Shown piece after piece: positions 1 through 10,550 of a DNA stretch of 31,545 nt. The position numbers and the translations under genes are program-made. The notes under the pieces were generated by a model that saw only the letters and a list, made by a program, of their open reading frames with translations, did not search any database and was not told the origin of the DNA. This DNA comes from Bigelowiella natans CCMP2755 (taxonomy: Eukaryota; Cercozoa; Chlorarachniophyceae): NCBI GenBank assembly GCA_000320545.1, contig ADNK01000728.1:1-31545 (forward strand), read 5' to 3'. The stretch's first letter is position 1. The number at the start of each line of letters is the position of its first letter.

Positions 1-115
1 GTACGTACGTACGTACGTTCCGTAACGTACGTTAACGTACCGTTACCCTACCTACCCTACCTACCTCCCCTCCCCTCCCTCCTCCCTTTCCTCCCCCCCC
101 CCCCTTCTACTATCA
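1..115. repeat. Low-complexity stretch at window start
   Basis: The window opens with four to five ACGT units, then degenerate CCTA/CCCTA-like units and a C-rich run ending near 104. The last bases before 116 (a pyrimidine run, then CTATCAG) look like a 3' splice site for the first visible exon. This is probably the end of an intron of the sorting-nexin gene. Confidence 0.6.
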
Positions 116-210
116 GGACCCGAGCGACATTGTGCACTTCATGAAGACCTTTCTGGAAGAGAGCAAAACGCACATCTCATCCGTCGCAACATCAGCAGCC
201 ATAGTGGTAA

Positions 211-242
<32 letters not shown>

Positions 243-258
243 CTTCATTATCATCATT

Positions 259-289
<31 letters not shown>

Positions 290-594
290 CTTCCGAGAGA
301 GTGTGCGAGCGTGTTGATGGATTTGGGCTGGCAGATGTAATTCCGGTTTTGGTTTCTTTCATGCGATTATACGCTCAAGCGGCAATTGCTCTCGCAACAA
401 TGGAAGAAGACAATCGTTCTCAGTCTAATGGCGCCGTCATACTCTCTGTCTACGCGTTGCTGTTTGCTGCTGCTGTTATCTATCAGGCCGAGGATTTCAA
501 GCAGATATCGTCCCACGCGTACAAAAGTATGGATTTCTATCAAAATGCTGTTAAATGAATGCCTTTTTAAGCTCGGCACTGACAACGTTTCTGC

Positions 595-639
<45 letters not shown>

Positions 640-2359
640 ATGCGTCACACCACCTGCTTCATGTGCCCACAACCGAGGGTTTTACTGAACGACCTCCTTC
701 TTCTTTCGCCGTGCTATCCTATCTTCAGTCTATTCAAATATGGGAGATTCGAAAGGTAAGGCGCAGAGAGAGGGGGGGAGGGAGGACACATCGTGGGCAT
801 AGCACTAGATTCGCGAAATATAATAAGGATAGGGGCATATTTTGGCCCTGAATCATGGAGTTGAGCTTGCCGTCGTTGTCATCCCCGTCGCCATGAACAC
901 GACAGCTGATAGCTAACTCGTTGGCTCAAAACTTACTTGGATGCTGTTATCACTTGGCACGTCAGCAGCGGAGGCGGCCTCGGACGCGGAAGTTGATGTT
1001 GATCTCTCCGGGTGCGTTGTTGCCAACAAAATCACCATCGTCGTCATCATCGTCATCATTATCATCATCACTATTCTTCACCACTTGCAGAGGATTCACG
1101 CTCATACATTGTACTATCCTGCACCCCCCCCCCCCCATGACTTTGTTCTCCAGTCGCGTGCTCTTGAAAACCCGCGTGGAGAAAATGGGAGAACAGATGG
1201 AGCGGATGAAGGGGTCGGTATGTAGAGAACAACCCAAAAGAGGAAGCAAAATGCACGGGATTGTCCGTCAGGCCAACAAATGACAGATTCGTGCTCCCAC
1301 CCCATCATCATGCTTCTTCCCGTTTGTGTTGCTGCTTTGCTATTCCTATGGACACAGCACGATCGAATAGCGCGAGACGCCCGCCGTGAGCTTGATGATA
1401 CGAAGGCAATGATTGAGGTGATGGATGGCGGGTGGGCGCGGGGGGGGGGGGGGGGGATTGGGGTTGTATATACTCTCGCAAAGCAGGCGGCCTCTCCTTA
1501 CTTCGTGGATTAATCAACGTTAGATCGTGAATGATTGGCAGCTAGTTTACAAGCGGTTGGAAGCTCTGAGAAGAAGTAACAAAGAGAAGGTAGGATGATG
1601 CCGTCACCTATTGGTGGTTCTGGGAGAGAGAAAGAGAGGAGGGGGGAGGCATATACGTATCCAAAATTTATATGAAAATATTACGTGTGAATATGTGATA
1701 TTTAATATATATATAAATATATATATATATATGTATTGTAATCCACCTTCGCACATCGGACATAAAAACCATCATACACGTATATCTCCTGAAAATGATA
1801 CGATAGCGTACGACACGTTAATTTTTTTTTTTTTGCGTGCGTGGCCGCCGCTATTATTGTATATATTCTCCAGGACGCCGCTGAGAAAGAGGGCCTGGAA
1901 AAACTGTCGGTGCTGCTCTTGAAGATCCTCTTTCACGAAGAGCTGAAGTTCTATTGGACGAATAAGATTGAACGCTTCAAGGATGCACACAGTCAGTTCG
2001 CCGCAGAGCAACTCAAAATCGCTGAAACGGTACTTGTGTTGATTGACCACAAAAGAGGTCTGGTTGCTGTGCCGGGCCTGATTGAGAGAAGCGACTTCTC
2101 TTTTTTTTTGTTTTTGAATGGAACTGGGAGGCGCCGTCGTTCTTTCTTTGTTTCGCGAAGATAGAGCAAGATCGGCGGTGTTGTGTGAGTTCAGCACTCA
2201 CGCGTTCAATATGTCGCCCCAATAAACTGGCCGATATCACCAACAAGATTTTGCATGCATATCCCCTGAAAACAGATTGTCCCAAAAAATAGCGAATAAT
2301 AAAGGCCTAATGTATTGCAGGACGAAAATCAACTTTGGTTTTCGACCAGCAATTCCTAG
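116..2359 (+). CDS. Sorting-nexin-like BAR-domain protein, C-terminal part (5' end outside window)
   Basis: Multi-exon gene whose beginning lies left of the window. Exons I support: about 116-204 (motif DIVHFMKTFLEESKTHISS), about 297-415 (LVSFMRLYAQAAIALATMEE), 487-526, 969-1011, 1154-1217 (RVLLKTRVEKMGEQMERM), 1359-1418 (HDRIARDARRELDDTKAMIE), 1874-2029 (YWTNKIERFKDAHSQFA) and terminal exon 2321-2359 with stop TAG. From 487 onward every junction agrees in phase: 526/969 makes a Thr codon and 1011/1154 a Gly codon. The product is almost wholly alpha-helical and charged, and its last helix resembles the C-terminal BAR helix of PX-BAR sorting nexins, which dimerise and bend endosomal membranes. 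No PX domain is visible; it would lie upstream. Weak points are the junctions around 204-300 and 415-487. The BAR assignment is by pattern, and another coiled-coil family is possible. Introns hold (CTA)n, (CAT)n, (AT)n and poly-G/C runs. Confidence 0.65.
208..290. repeat. (TAC)n followed by (CAT)n microsatellites
   Basis: About ten TAC/ACT units run from 210 to 240, then CAT/CATTAT units from 246 to 290. They lie between two exons of the BAR gene and are read as intronic. Translated they give only Leu and His runs. Confidence 0.9.
599..636. repeat. (AT)n microsatellite
   Basis: An uninterrupted AT run of about 19 units inside an intron of the BAR-domain gene (between exons 487-526 and 969-1011). 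Confidence 0.95.
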
Positions 2360-2401
2360 ATTCGGTTACGTTGGCGCCAGTCGGGCACAACATTCTGTTT
2401 A

Positions 2402-2402
2402 C

Positions 2403-2454
<52 letters not shown>

Positions 2455-2464
2455 TATATTATAT
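2402..2464. repeat. (AT)n array with short CA interruption
   Basis: Near-continuous AT repeats just downstream of the BAR gene stop codon, interrupted by ACACAC around 2445. Confidence 0.9.
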
Positions 2465-3021
2465 ACATTACGTTGTATCTATTGTAAGTATGTGTCGATT
2501 GTAAATTTTCCCTCTGCACAAGAGCACGGTTGTAGATGTGCGCCGTCTATATAGCCTTTGCTACCAGGAAGAACGAATCGCAGTTTTGATTTTTGAACAC
2601 CAAAATTGTGTTTCTTATGTCAGCTCTCCAAGGTCTGGGTAGGTGAAGAGAACAGCAAATTAGCAAAAGGGCAACCGGGAGCATTATGAAGGATGCGCAC
2701 AAATTTATTATGAACATATATTTTGTATGACTTGTAACGCTGTCTCAGAACATGTATCGTGATGCGGTGCAAGACTTCCTACATTCATCCAATCCTCTAC
2801 ACTAGTACATGTCTCTGCACATCTGAGTGTCACTATCATGACCTTAATGCTGTACAATAGCATGCATCGTGCCACATGCCGTCCATTGCCCTAGATCATG
2901 CTAGCATGCGGCAGCAGATGCGATCGATGCACGTCCCATAGCGTCTAGCAGGCGTAACTAGTTTGGCGCCACGGCACGATGCAGTTTTACTTGACTTCAG
3001 ACAAGTGTCAGAATTGGCCCT
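2465..3021. other. Spacer without a recognisable gene
   Basis: No exon chain or RNA gene was recognised here. The part from about 2690 is rich in CATG, TGCA and GCTAGC words and contains the 13-base word CATGCTAGCATGC at 2897-2909, which recurs at 4420-4432 and 26707-26719. Confidence 0.6.
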
Positions 3022-3513
3022 GTGGCCCAAAAATCATTGCAAGTACAATGTGCAGATGTACAGATGCCTGGCTCTCGGACAACAGGAATCACATTGAAGC
3101 TGCCAAGCATTGCCATTATTGCCACATCATGGATGCGCGCCATCTGTGGTGTTGGCAATCTTGGTGCATTCATGCTATCCAGAGGACAACGCACAAAACT
3201 GGAAGCAACGTGCGATGTGTGCAACTCATTGCAAGACATGGACCACATTCTGCAATGCAGGAAATACGGACCACAGCGACTCAGAATTAACAAACAACTG
3301 ACAGCGATCATGGATCGCAATGACGAGACCACGCGTCTCACAACCGCAGAGAAAACAAGTCGAGAAGCTGCGCGCAAAGCGCGCCATGCTAGACCAAAAC
3401 AGGATGCATTTTCATGCATGCGCCATGTGACCAAGGAAACAAATAGATGCAATTTAAGCGCTGTAGCCGCTGCATTGCACAGCTACATTAGGATGACCAT
3501 TGAAACAATTTGA
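3022..3513 (+). mobile_element. Fragment of a non-LTR retrotransposon polyprotein (zinc-binding tail), degenerate
   Basis: An open frame of 163 codons has no convincing start. It contains CDVCNSLQDMDHILQC (around residues 65-80), a C-x2-C-x7-H-x3-C arrangement. This is followed by a basic stretch with RLRINKQL and preceded by a short run of the type GAFMLSRGQRTKLEA. That arrangement is typical of the zinc-binding region downstream of the reverse transcriptase or RNase H part of LINE-like elements. The frame ends in TGA at 3511-3513. No reverse transcriptase motif is visible upstream, so this is a 5'-truncated or decayed copy. The fit rests on one short motif, so a host zinc protein remains possible. 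Confidence 0.5.
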
Positions 3514-3814
3514 ACATTTGATTACATCCGTCTCACAGATGACATGACGCAAGATGTCAGTTGCATCAACAATGACACCGAAAGACATCATGAGAAAATT
3601 GTTTTCATGAAAAATCACAACATCATTCGCAACACGACAATTTGGGCAGAAACACACAAATCACACGAATGACTAACAAACGCATGGAATCAATGAAAAT
3701 CACATTGACATTTTGGTGGTGTTGATTGCTGCGACACTCTGAAGACACGCACGTTTCAATGGAAACCGTGGCATGGCGACCGCTTCCGCTTTTTCGAGTT
3801 GATCGATGGCGACG

Positions 3815-3895
3815 ACTGCTGCCCCCGCACGCTAGCACGCACCACTGCAGACTAGCCAACCCCTCCCGCTTCAATTCCGTGCTTGAGACAAGTGC
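3815..3895 (+). repeat. Direct repeat, copy 1
   Basis: Begins ACTGCTGCCCCCGCACGC and ends with a block that matches 4090-4161. The last 31 bases (CCCGCTTCAATTCC to GACAAGTGC) are identical in both copies; the middle differs by small insertions. Confidence 0.85.
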
Positions 3896-4089
3896 ATTGG
3901 CGCGCAAGCAGCTGGTTCAGCACACTCTGAACGACCCGCAAGCAAGCGGCAAGCTTTCTCCTTTGGCAGTTTGCTCATGCATGGTCAGCTCACGTCATGT
4001 GTTCATCAGGGCATCAGTTTTGTGGACTTGAGCATTGTCAAAGCACACATTGGCACAGTTGTGTTGTCAGCGCTGCGCAATGCAACCAC

Positions 4090-4161
4090 ACTGCTGCCCC
4101 CGCACGCACCAGCCAACCCCTCTGAGCCCTCCCGCTTCAATTCCGTGCTTGAGACAAGTGC
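4090..4161 (+). repeat. Direct repeat, copy 2
   Basis: Second copy of the block at 3815-3895, starting 275 bases later. Identical ends and indels in the middle suggest a local duplication that has since diverged, or two remnants of one repeat family. Confidence 0.85.
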
Positions 4162-4875
4162 GATGCAAATCCCTCAAGTCTCTGCTGTTGAACACCTGCA
4201 TGGCTGTGCTAGATGGATCCGTGGCTCAATGCAAAGATGCTTGCTGAAGCTTCATCACTTTGAGTTCATCTGGTCATCATCGCTTGCCAAGTCTTGCATG
4301 GGAAAGTCTCCCCATTTCTGTTCTGGCTTGGCCTCAATGTTTGCCTTCATGTCAACCAGGCACTTCCAGACTTGACCATCTCCAAATGACCCTTTTTGAA
4401 ACCCGCATGTTTTCCATCTCATGCTAGCATGCCAGCATGTAGCTAGCTAGCTAGTCGATCTGGTTGCAGCTACGATAGCTGTCCGCACTAGCCTAGTAGC
4501 ACATGTCTCATCGCTAGATGTCGCACCAGCACCATTCTGTCGATGTCGTAATGACCAGCTAATTGAAGGTGGCGAGATTTCTGTCGTGTCATAGACGTCG
4601 CATGCTAGAATGTCACTTCGATTCTAGACTTGTTGCTACAGCATGTCTAGATGTGTGTGGTGCACATTGCATCACTTGTCCACAGTAGACATTGCAATGC
4701 TATTCATTTATTTTGGCACGTACGAGTTTTACATAGCAAATACTAGTTTCCCTAGTTTTTAATTTTGGATATATAGCTTGTTTAAATTTACAATATCTTA
4801 CAAATATGGATGATGTGCCTGCAGTATTACCAGGAACGGTTCGCAGTGCGGTGTGATTGAATTATCGACAACACT

Positions 4876-5208
4876 TCAATCGAGATTTTTATTTTTGGCT
4901 TTGCCAAGTCGGCGCAAAGCGTGGTTGTAGTAGTTCGAGGTCTCAGCTACATTCTGGGGAGCGCCTTCACTGATGTTTTGCATTCGGCGCTGTTTACTCC
5001 AAGTGATATGAGGTGCTTGGGTGAACATGCGACTGACAAAGTACGTAGTAAGGACACCTCCCAAACCAACGACAACGAGCAAGGGGTAAGTAGCAGTATC
5101 CCCCAGCCAAATTGCGCTGTAGTTCTTAGGGTTGGTGTATTGGGCGAATCCACGCTTTGGTGCAGCCTTAATGCTACGTGAAGCACGGAGAAGAGATGAT
5201 CGAAGCAT
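4876..5208 (-). CDS. B12D / NDUFA4 (MLRQ)-like small mitochondrial membrane protein
   Basis: An intronless frame of 110 codons on the minus strand, ATG at 5208-5206, stop TGA at 4878-4876. Residues 1-24 are rich in Arg, Ser, Ala and Lys with no acidic residue, as in a mitochondrial targeting peptide. Residues 40-62 (TYPLLVVVGLGGVLTTYF) form one membrane helix, followed by SRMFTQAPHITWSKQRR. A YPL/hydrophobic helix followed by a short loop, P, and WSK(x)R is the signature of the B12D/NDUFA4 family. Its members are small inner-membrane proteins associated with respiratory complex I or IV. The length is close to that of algal and plant members plus a presequence. It is the only complete intronless gene in the window. 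The family call rests on one short domain, but the match covers the whole conserved part. Confidence 0.85.
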   Translation of the reverse strand: MLRSSLLRASRSIKAAPKRGFAQYTNPKNYSAIWLGDTATYPLLVVVGLGGVLTTYFVSRMFTQAPHITWSKQRRMQNISEGAPQNVAETSNYYNHALRRLGKAKNKNLD

Positions 5209-6527
5209 TGTCGAGTTTAACAGATATCTGACACAAAAAACAATCGTTGAGCCCCTTCAATAAAGTATCTGAGGCAATTGTGAAAATAGCATTTAAGCAC
5301 CATCCATTTTATGCAGTAATTATATTGGTGTAAATGAGAGACTCTGGTAAGCATACTCGTAATGAAAATCAACTGAAGGAGAAAAGGCAAACAACATTCA
5401 AATACCTGGTAAGGGGGGGGAAAGCTTGAAATCTAAACAATCTGCTCCCGAGATGAGCCAAAAAGTAAGCATTTGTGCACCCGGTTTCCATGCAGAGCAG
5501 ACAACTGTGTTTCGGAAATGCTGGGTATAATCAATGTCGTACTACAATAATATAATGGAGAATGACTATATTTGCGGATTATCGGAAAACAATCACGATC
5601 TTAGACTCATTGGATGAGTATTCTTCTGCGCGCGTAAAATTAAATGGGAATTCTTGCGATCCCGGACTCAATTTCAGACCAAACTCCTTACAATAATTCG
5701 ACCTTTAAAGCCGTTCCGAACACCAAAAGATTGGCACCTTCCTTCTAATGGATGAAAGTTAGCTTGTACTTTGCATTAATTCACGCGAACCTAGCAAATG
5801 AAAATTGTCGGATGAGTCTGACAACTTCCCAACTCCCAAATCGAACGCTGTGCGCCAAAATTAGGCAAATTGTCTGATGTCTGTCTTGGAGGGTTCCTGT
5901 TTGGATACGGGGGTATGGCCATTGTTAACGTTTCGAATGTGTCGAGTAAGATAATTTCACCTTAAACGCAAACTAAAGAGTGCAGGGTATGGTATCTAGC
6001 GTGGTTATGGCCATGGCACCACGGGGTTTTTGCCTATTTGTCTGTCCTCTTCCTTGTCGCTTCGGGCCGAAAAGCCAACGCTCGAACACGCACAAATTTG
6101 TATCAACAATGATGTCGGGAGAGCTGCCTGTGTATGACCGAGGAAGACCGATGATTCCTTGCAATTGCAATGGAGGAGTTTATGGCTTTGCGGCAAGGAA
6201 ATTAGGCGGGCAACAGGAGGACATTGGGAAACGGCGGTCCAGGGGATGGCTCCCGTGCTGGTCTGGGTCAAGATAATGGCGCTACTTGGCTCATCCGTGG
6301 CTGCTGTCCATCTTGTCGCCAGGGCGAAGCGAACGCCTTGCATGTTGTCCCTTAGTGGCCTGCGGGTGGCGCACCCAAGGTCTTGGGCGATATCTTATCT
6401 TGGCCATCACGAATTACTCATGTTCTCGAAACGTAGGATGAAGCAGCGACTGCGCTGTGCCGGTACAGTTTCTCGGCGCACAGTCTGCAAAAAAATATTG
6501 CGCCGGATACGGCAGCCCGGAATTCGA
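5209..6527. other. Spacer, no gene recognised
   Basis: The first 700 bases are AT-rich with no open frame above background. Both strands of 5973-6527 are open for about 100 codons, but the frames show no domain, splice pattern or start context. The promoter of the minus-strand B12D gene should lie just above 5208. Confidence 0.5.
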
Positions 6528-6611
6528 ATGAGTGCTGAGAAAGCCTCTTCTTTCTCCTCCTCTTCCCCGCCTCAATTCCCGGCCATATCTCTCAAGATCG
6601 ACTTAGATGAG
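6528..6611 (+). CDS. Possible first exon of the gene at 6841 or of a separate transcript
   Basis: ATG at 6528 opens 28 codons rich in Ser and Pro (MSAEKASSF, then SLKIDLDE), ending at a good donor (GAG|GTACGC). It ends in phase 0. The next supported exon (6839-6898) needs phase 1 in the frame that continues through the gene, so the two do not join directly. Either an exon is missing between them, or this is an alternative first exon, or it is chance. Confidence 0.3.
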
Positions 6612-6840
6612 GTACGCCAGCTCCCGAGAATGGACAAATACTGCTGAATAAATTCGTTAAAAAATCCAGGTTTCATCAACTTGGGGGGGGAGACGAATGC
6701 CAAAGTTCAAAGGTTCTGTTCGTTGAGGAAGGAGGAAGATTATGCTTGCCACGCTACTGCTGCTGCCACTACTTTTACTGCTGCTGTTGCTGCTGCTGCT
6801 GTGCTGCAACTGTTTTTATTTATTTCGCGACCGTTTAGGA

Positions 6841-8605
6841 ATGGACGCTCGTTCTAGCGCACTCGTAACTGTTGCGTACGCCGATAGTCCTGAGATCTGT
6901 GAGTATAACTAGAATCAACTATCCAACTATCGAGCATCTTTATTGTTCTGCAGTCTTTTGCTGTTACATTGTGATGGGGGGTGTTTGCGTGAAAGACCAG
7001 ATTAAGCATTGTACCACACTGCTTGGCATTTGCTTTTGATTCTTCTTACATAAATATACCAATGGGCGGCTTCGGATCCATTGCATGCTGAACATCTGCT
7101 TACGTGCGTATCGCATACGCACACCGCATGTTGCACACACGCGTTCACACAGAGCCACAAACATTGACAATTCTGAAAACAGCGATAGCTCTTTTTTTAA
7201 TTTATGACGTTATTTATTCTTAGTGGAAGGATGGAAGCGCACCGGGCCTCCTGCAATCATCGTCAAACCGACGATCCAGGAGGTAGTTGTTTGTAAGAAA
7301 GCACGGCAGTTGTTGTTACTCTAGACTGTTATGACGCACTAAGTTGCAGTATAGAGTATAGCGTACTTACCAAACAGGAGCGCGACGGATGGCACACCCT
7401 CATCTCAAGCAAGGAAACGAAGAAGCGTCCTTCAACCCCCGAGAAGATATTGTGCATCTTCGCAACTTTTCGGGCAATAACAATTTATCATTACAATAAT
7501 AATAACAATGATAACAATGATGATGATAATAATAAAAGAGTAATAATATCTGACGATGCAGTAAAAGGCCCCGCCAACAAACAAGTAACAACGATTGTTT
7601 TCCAAATAACAGGCCGTCGAGGAGGGAGGGACAATGAGCTCCGAATTCCCATTCCAATGGAGGCAGCCAGCAGATGCTGATGATGACGGCCATGACGTAT
7701 GTTTTCGTTTCCCATATGATTTTTTTGTGTTTTCCTCAACTCGAAATGGGGCCTGCTAATTGTGCGTACGTGCGTGCTTGCGTGTGTTCGTTTTTGGGGA
7801 CCAGTGTTACATTGAGTGCAGCATAGAAGCTCTTCCCACCAGCGCAAGCTCCACGTTCCTACTCTCCGACAGCAGCAATGACAATGGGGTAGCTTAATAA
7901 GCAGGCTCTTCTGCTTCCTGGTTGCCGACAAATGCTGCTATCTGGGCGTTTTGATATGGATGCATACCCGTTGTTCCCCCTCCTCCCCCTCCCCCTCCCC
8001 CTCCTCCTCCTGCTCCTCCTCCTCCTCCTCCTCCTCGTTCACAGATCTTGGTGTTTGGAAGATGGACGAAGAATGGCCCGTTTTCCTGTCTCGGCAAAGG
8101 CCGAACTTGCGGCATCAGGGGAGGGGACCGAGGAGAGGGCGATACTACGAATGACCGCTGCTATTCTATCAAGCTAACCGACCTCTCCGGTACGTCGGTG
8201 GGGGTCTGAAATCGGCACACGCGCGCACCTCATAGTGATCAGCGGCATTTGCGAATTTGAGCAATGGTGTTTTGTTTGCGCTGCGGCGATGTGAATATAG
8301 GAAAGCAGGTGTATCGGCTGTCGCGATCATTGCCGGTCAAACCGTCGTTTGACACGAGGCGCACCAGCTTTGACCCCCCCGCCATCGTCGGCTCTATTAG
8401 AGGTACTGCTTCTGATGCTATCATCGCCACCATAAGCAGCGACAGATGATTCATTATACGATGTTATTATATATAGCGTGCGTATGCATGCGCACTCAAT
8501 CGTTGTATTTGTGTGGTCGTGCATGTTTCTCCAGGGTTGGCTCAGCAGACGTGGATCGACGTTCTCACACCGTACTACTCTTCCTACTTCGCAGATCATC
8601 AATAA
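6841..8605 (+). CDS. Seven-exon protein of unknown function, about 200 residues
   Basis: Exons: 6839-6898 (ATG at 6841), 7224-7282, 7613-7696, 7805-7888, 8045-8189, 8301-8402 and 8535-8605 (stop TAA). Every junction has GT-AG ends and all six agree in phase (1, 0, 0, 0, 1, 1), which is strong evidence for a real gene. Recognisable stretches are LEGWKRTGPPAIIVKPT, FPFQWRQPADADDDGHD, CYIECSIEALPTSASST, ILVFGRWTKNGPFSC, CYSIKLTDLSGKQVYRLS and a C-terminus TWIDVLTPYYSSYFADHQ. No signal peptide or membrane segment is visible. The protein has several Cys residues but no regular metal motif. I do not recognise the family. The true start may be upstream (see 6528-6611). It ends only 72 bases before the ATG of the methylase gene, so the two may share regulatory sequence or even a transcript. 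A (CTC)n tract sits just before the exon at 8045. Confidence 0.7.
7976..8036. repeat. (CTC)n pyrimidine tract before a 3' splice site
   Basis: CTCCCC and CTC units run up to eight bases before the acceptor TTCACAG at 8044. Its position makes it an exaggerated polypyrimidine tract. Confidence 0.85.
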
Positions 8606-8677
8606 CCCCCCCACCATTCCATAAGTCACCACCGTTCGATTCCATCTAATCTAACAAAATAGCATATTCGTGTGATA

Positions 8678-9892
8678 ATGCGTGATGCCTACTTGACCAG
8701 TGTGTGGACGGGGCACGTCGTGGTCGATTGCACGTGCGGAAATGGCCACGACTCCGCCTTTTTGGCGCATCTACTCTTCAATTCGCAGCAGGAATCACCG
8801 TCGCAATCGTCGCCGTCCGCGTTCGGATATGCGCGCCCGAGCGTCCTTTATTGCATCGACGTTAGCGAGGCCGCCATTTCAAACACACGTAAGCGGTGAG
8901 GAAGGCATCCACTCTCACGCCCCTCTCTCTCTCATCAATCCATCCCCCAACTTGCCCTCCCCCCCCCCTTTCCCTCGGAGCCCTAACCGAACGCATCTCT
9001 CTCGACGATATTTCCAAGCGTACGAACAATTTCTGCCTGTGTTGTGGGGGCGCTGTGCATGTCGGAGCCCCCCCCCTCATTTCGTATTTTTGTTGGAAAA
9101 AGTGTGGAGGACATCATGGGAGGAAGCGCGAGCATTATTTCGGAACTCTCGCCGAAGAATCTCAGTAGTAGCGGCAAAGCGACCGCCGGACATCCCGAAG
9201 CCCAGAACCATGAAATTAGGATTTTACGAGCGTCGCATGAGACCTTTCCACCCGTACGGAACGAGGAAGAAAAGAAGAAGAAGAAGAAGAAGAAGAAGAA
9301 GAAGAAGCACGCACATAGAATACCGAGAGTTGTATATCGCCCATTCATGACTGTGTGTAAATGCTTGAGGGGATATTTAGGCGTAATCCATAGTGCGAGA
9401 TGCAAGATTTGTTTGTGTGTGCGCGTGTGTATGATCTTTATTTAACACTATCCTTGCTGCAGGAATTACGGAACGAGACAGTCTCGTTGATGATTTGGAA
9501 TCTTGGTAAATTCATAAAGCATAATACGTACACATTTAAACACACATAAACACTCGCTCACTCACTCACACGCACACACACATTGTTGCGAGCGAAGGGT
9601 TGGTCGCATGCGCGCATGAGGGAGATCTTTAGATTAAGGATGCAAACAACGCCTCAATCGCGCATCTTATAATAGAGAGCTACAGAGCGCCACCACCCAT
9701 TCTTATATTCCTCCTCACCAGGGTTTCTCCCGGGAGCAACAACGAACAAAAACACCACGAAAACGGAGGCTGCAACAACCTTGAACAGCATATCAAACGC
9801 GGTTCCCCTAATAGCCAAAGGCGGCGCCTTATCCATATCACTATATCCAGGCCATTCCGGTACTGTGTACACGGCGAGGGGGCGGAGAGAGC

Positions 9893-9934
<42 letters not shown>

Positions 9935-10137
9935 GGAGGGGGGGGGGGGGGAGAGAAAGAGGGAGAGAAAGATAGAAGGGACAGAGAAAAGGGGAGGGCG
10001 CGAAAAACACACCCATGTCTAATCCTCCAGGCGGGGACGCCGAGGCAGCTGCAATAGAGAATGCGCTCTCAGATACAAACTTCTGGCTTAAAGCAGGCTC
10101 GCAGCCGCAAGAATGGAGGGTGCTCGCGCTTTTGTAG
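8678..10137 (+). CDS. YtqB-family (rRNA methylase-like) SAM-dependent methyltransferase
   Basis: Exons: 8678-8888, about 9123-9253, 9463-9505, 9722-9859 and 10031-10137. Exon 1 carries the SAM-binding motif VVDCTCGNGHDSAFLA, then LYCIDVSEAAISNT. Exon 2 holds EIRILRASHETF. Exons 3-4 join in phase to give IWNLG|FLPGA, the family's NLG(Y/F)LPG motif. Exon 4 ends in GGALSISLYPGHSG and joins in phase to GDAEAAAIENAL. This order is that of the YtqB/putative rRNA methylase family (pfam06962), in bacteria and, as nuclear genes, in plants and algae; the YtqB substrate I would infer is RNA. The acceptor of exon 2 is the weakest (chosen by phase). The frame runs to TAG at 10135-10137. Family members usually extend about 20 residues further with an Asn/Pro motif, so splicing from 10119 to an exon near 10369-10416 (also in phase, ending TGA) is an alternative. 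No transit peptide is seen. Confidence 0.85.
9262..9307. repeat. (AAG)n microsatellite
   Basis: About fourteen GAA/AAG units shortly after the donor of methylase exon 2. Intronic. Confidence 0.9.
9886..9975. repeat. (GA)n with poly-G
   Basis: GA repeats, then a G12-13 run and more GA-rich sequence, filling most of the last methylase intron. Confidence 0.9.
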
Positions 10138-10243
10138 CATCAGCATGCATCTTGATTATTCCCTATCGATGTAGATTCGCTCCATGGGCATGTACACGTG
10201 CACATGTGAAACACACACGCTCACACTCACATCACACTCATAC

Positions 10244-10276
<33 letters not shown>

Positions 10277-10506
10277 ACACACGCACACACACACACACAC
10301 ACATACACACACACATACACACATACACACACGCATACACACATGCGCGCGCGCGACCGCAATAATGCAGAAACGCACTGACTCACCTGCTATGAAGTCG
10401 AGACAAGTGACTTGCTGAACCCTCTTTTGGCGTTTGCGTCGCCGATTTCTCTTTTTTTTTTCACATTAAGCTTTATAATATTACGCACACACATACACAC
10501 ACATTG

Positions 10507-10550
<44 letters not shown>

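Larger units (their letters stand above)
3514..4875. other. Gene-poor spacer with palindrome-rich sequence
   Basis: Several open frames occur but none has splice signals, a conserved motif or a credible start. The stretch holds a direct repeat (3815-3895 and 4090-4161), the word CATGCTAGCATGC (4420-4432), and an AGCTAGCTAG run (4440-4454). The last 150 bases are AT-rich and lie beyond the 3' end of the minus-strand B12D gene. Confidence 0.6.

Noticed and set aside
1-115. Telomere at the window start
   Set aside because: The CCTA/CCCTA units are few and irregular, and a splice acceptor follows directly, so an intron end is more likely.
2997-3452. Long minus-strand frame opposite the retroelement fragment
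   Set aside because: Antisense shadow; the plus-strand frame carries the C-x2-C-x7-H-x3-C motif.
9654-10016. Minus-strand frames across methylase exon 4
   Set aside because: They are antisense to the NLGFLPG/YPGHSG exon and consist largely of repeat-derived Ser-Leu runs.
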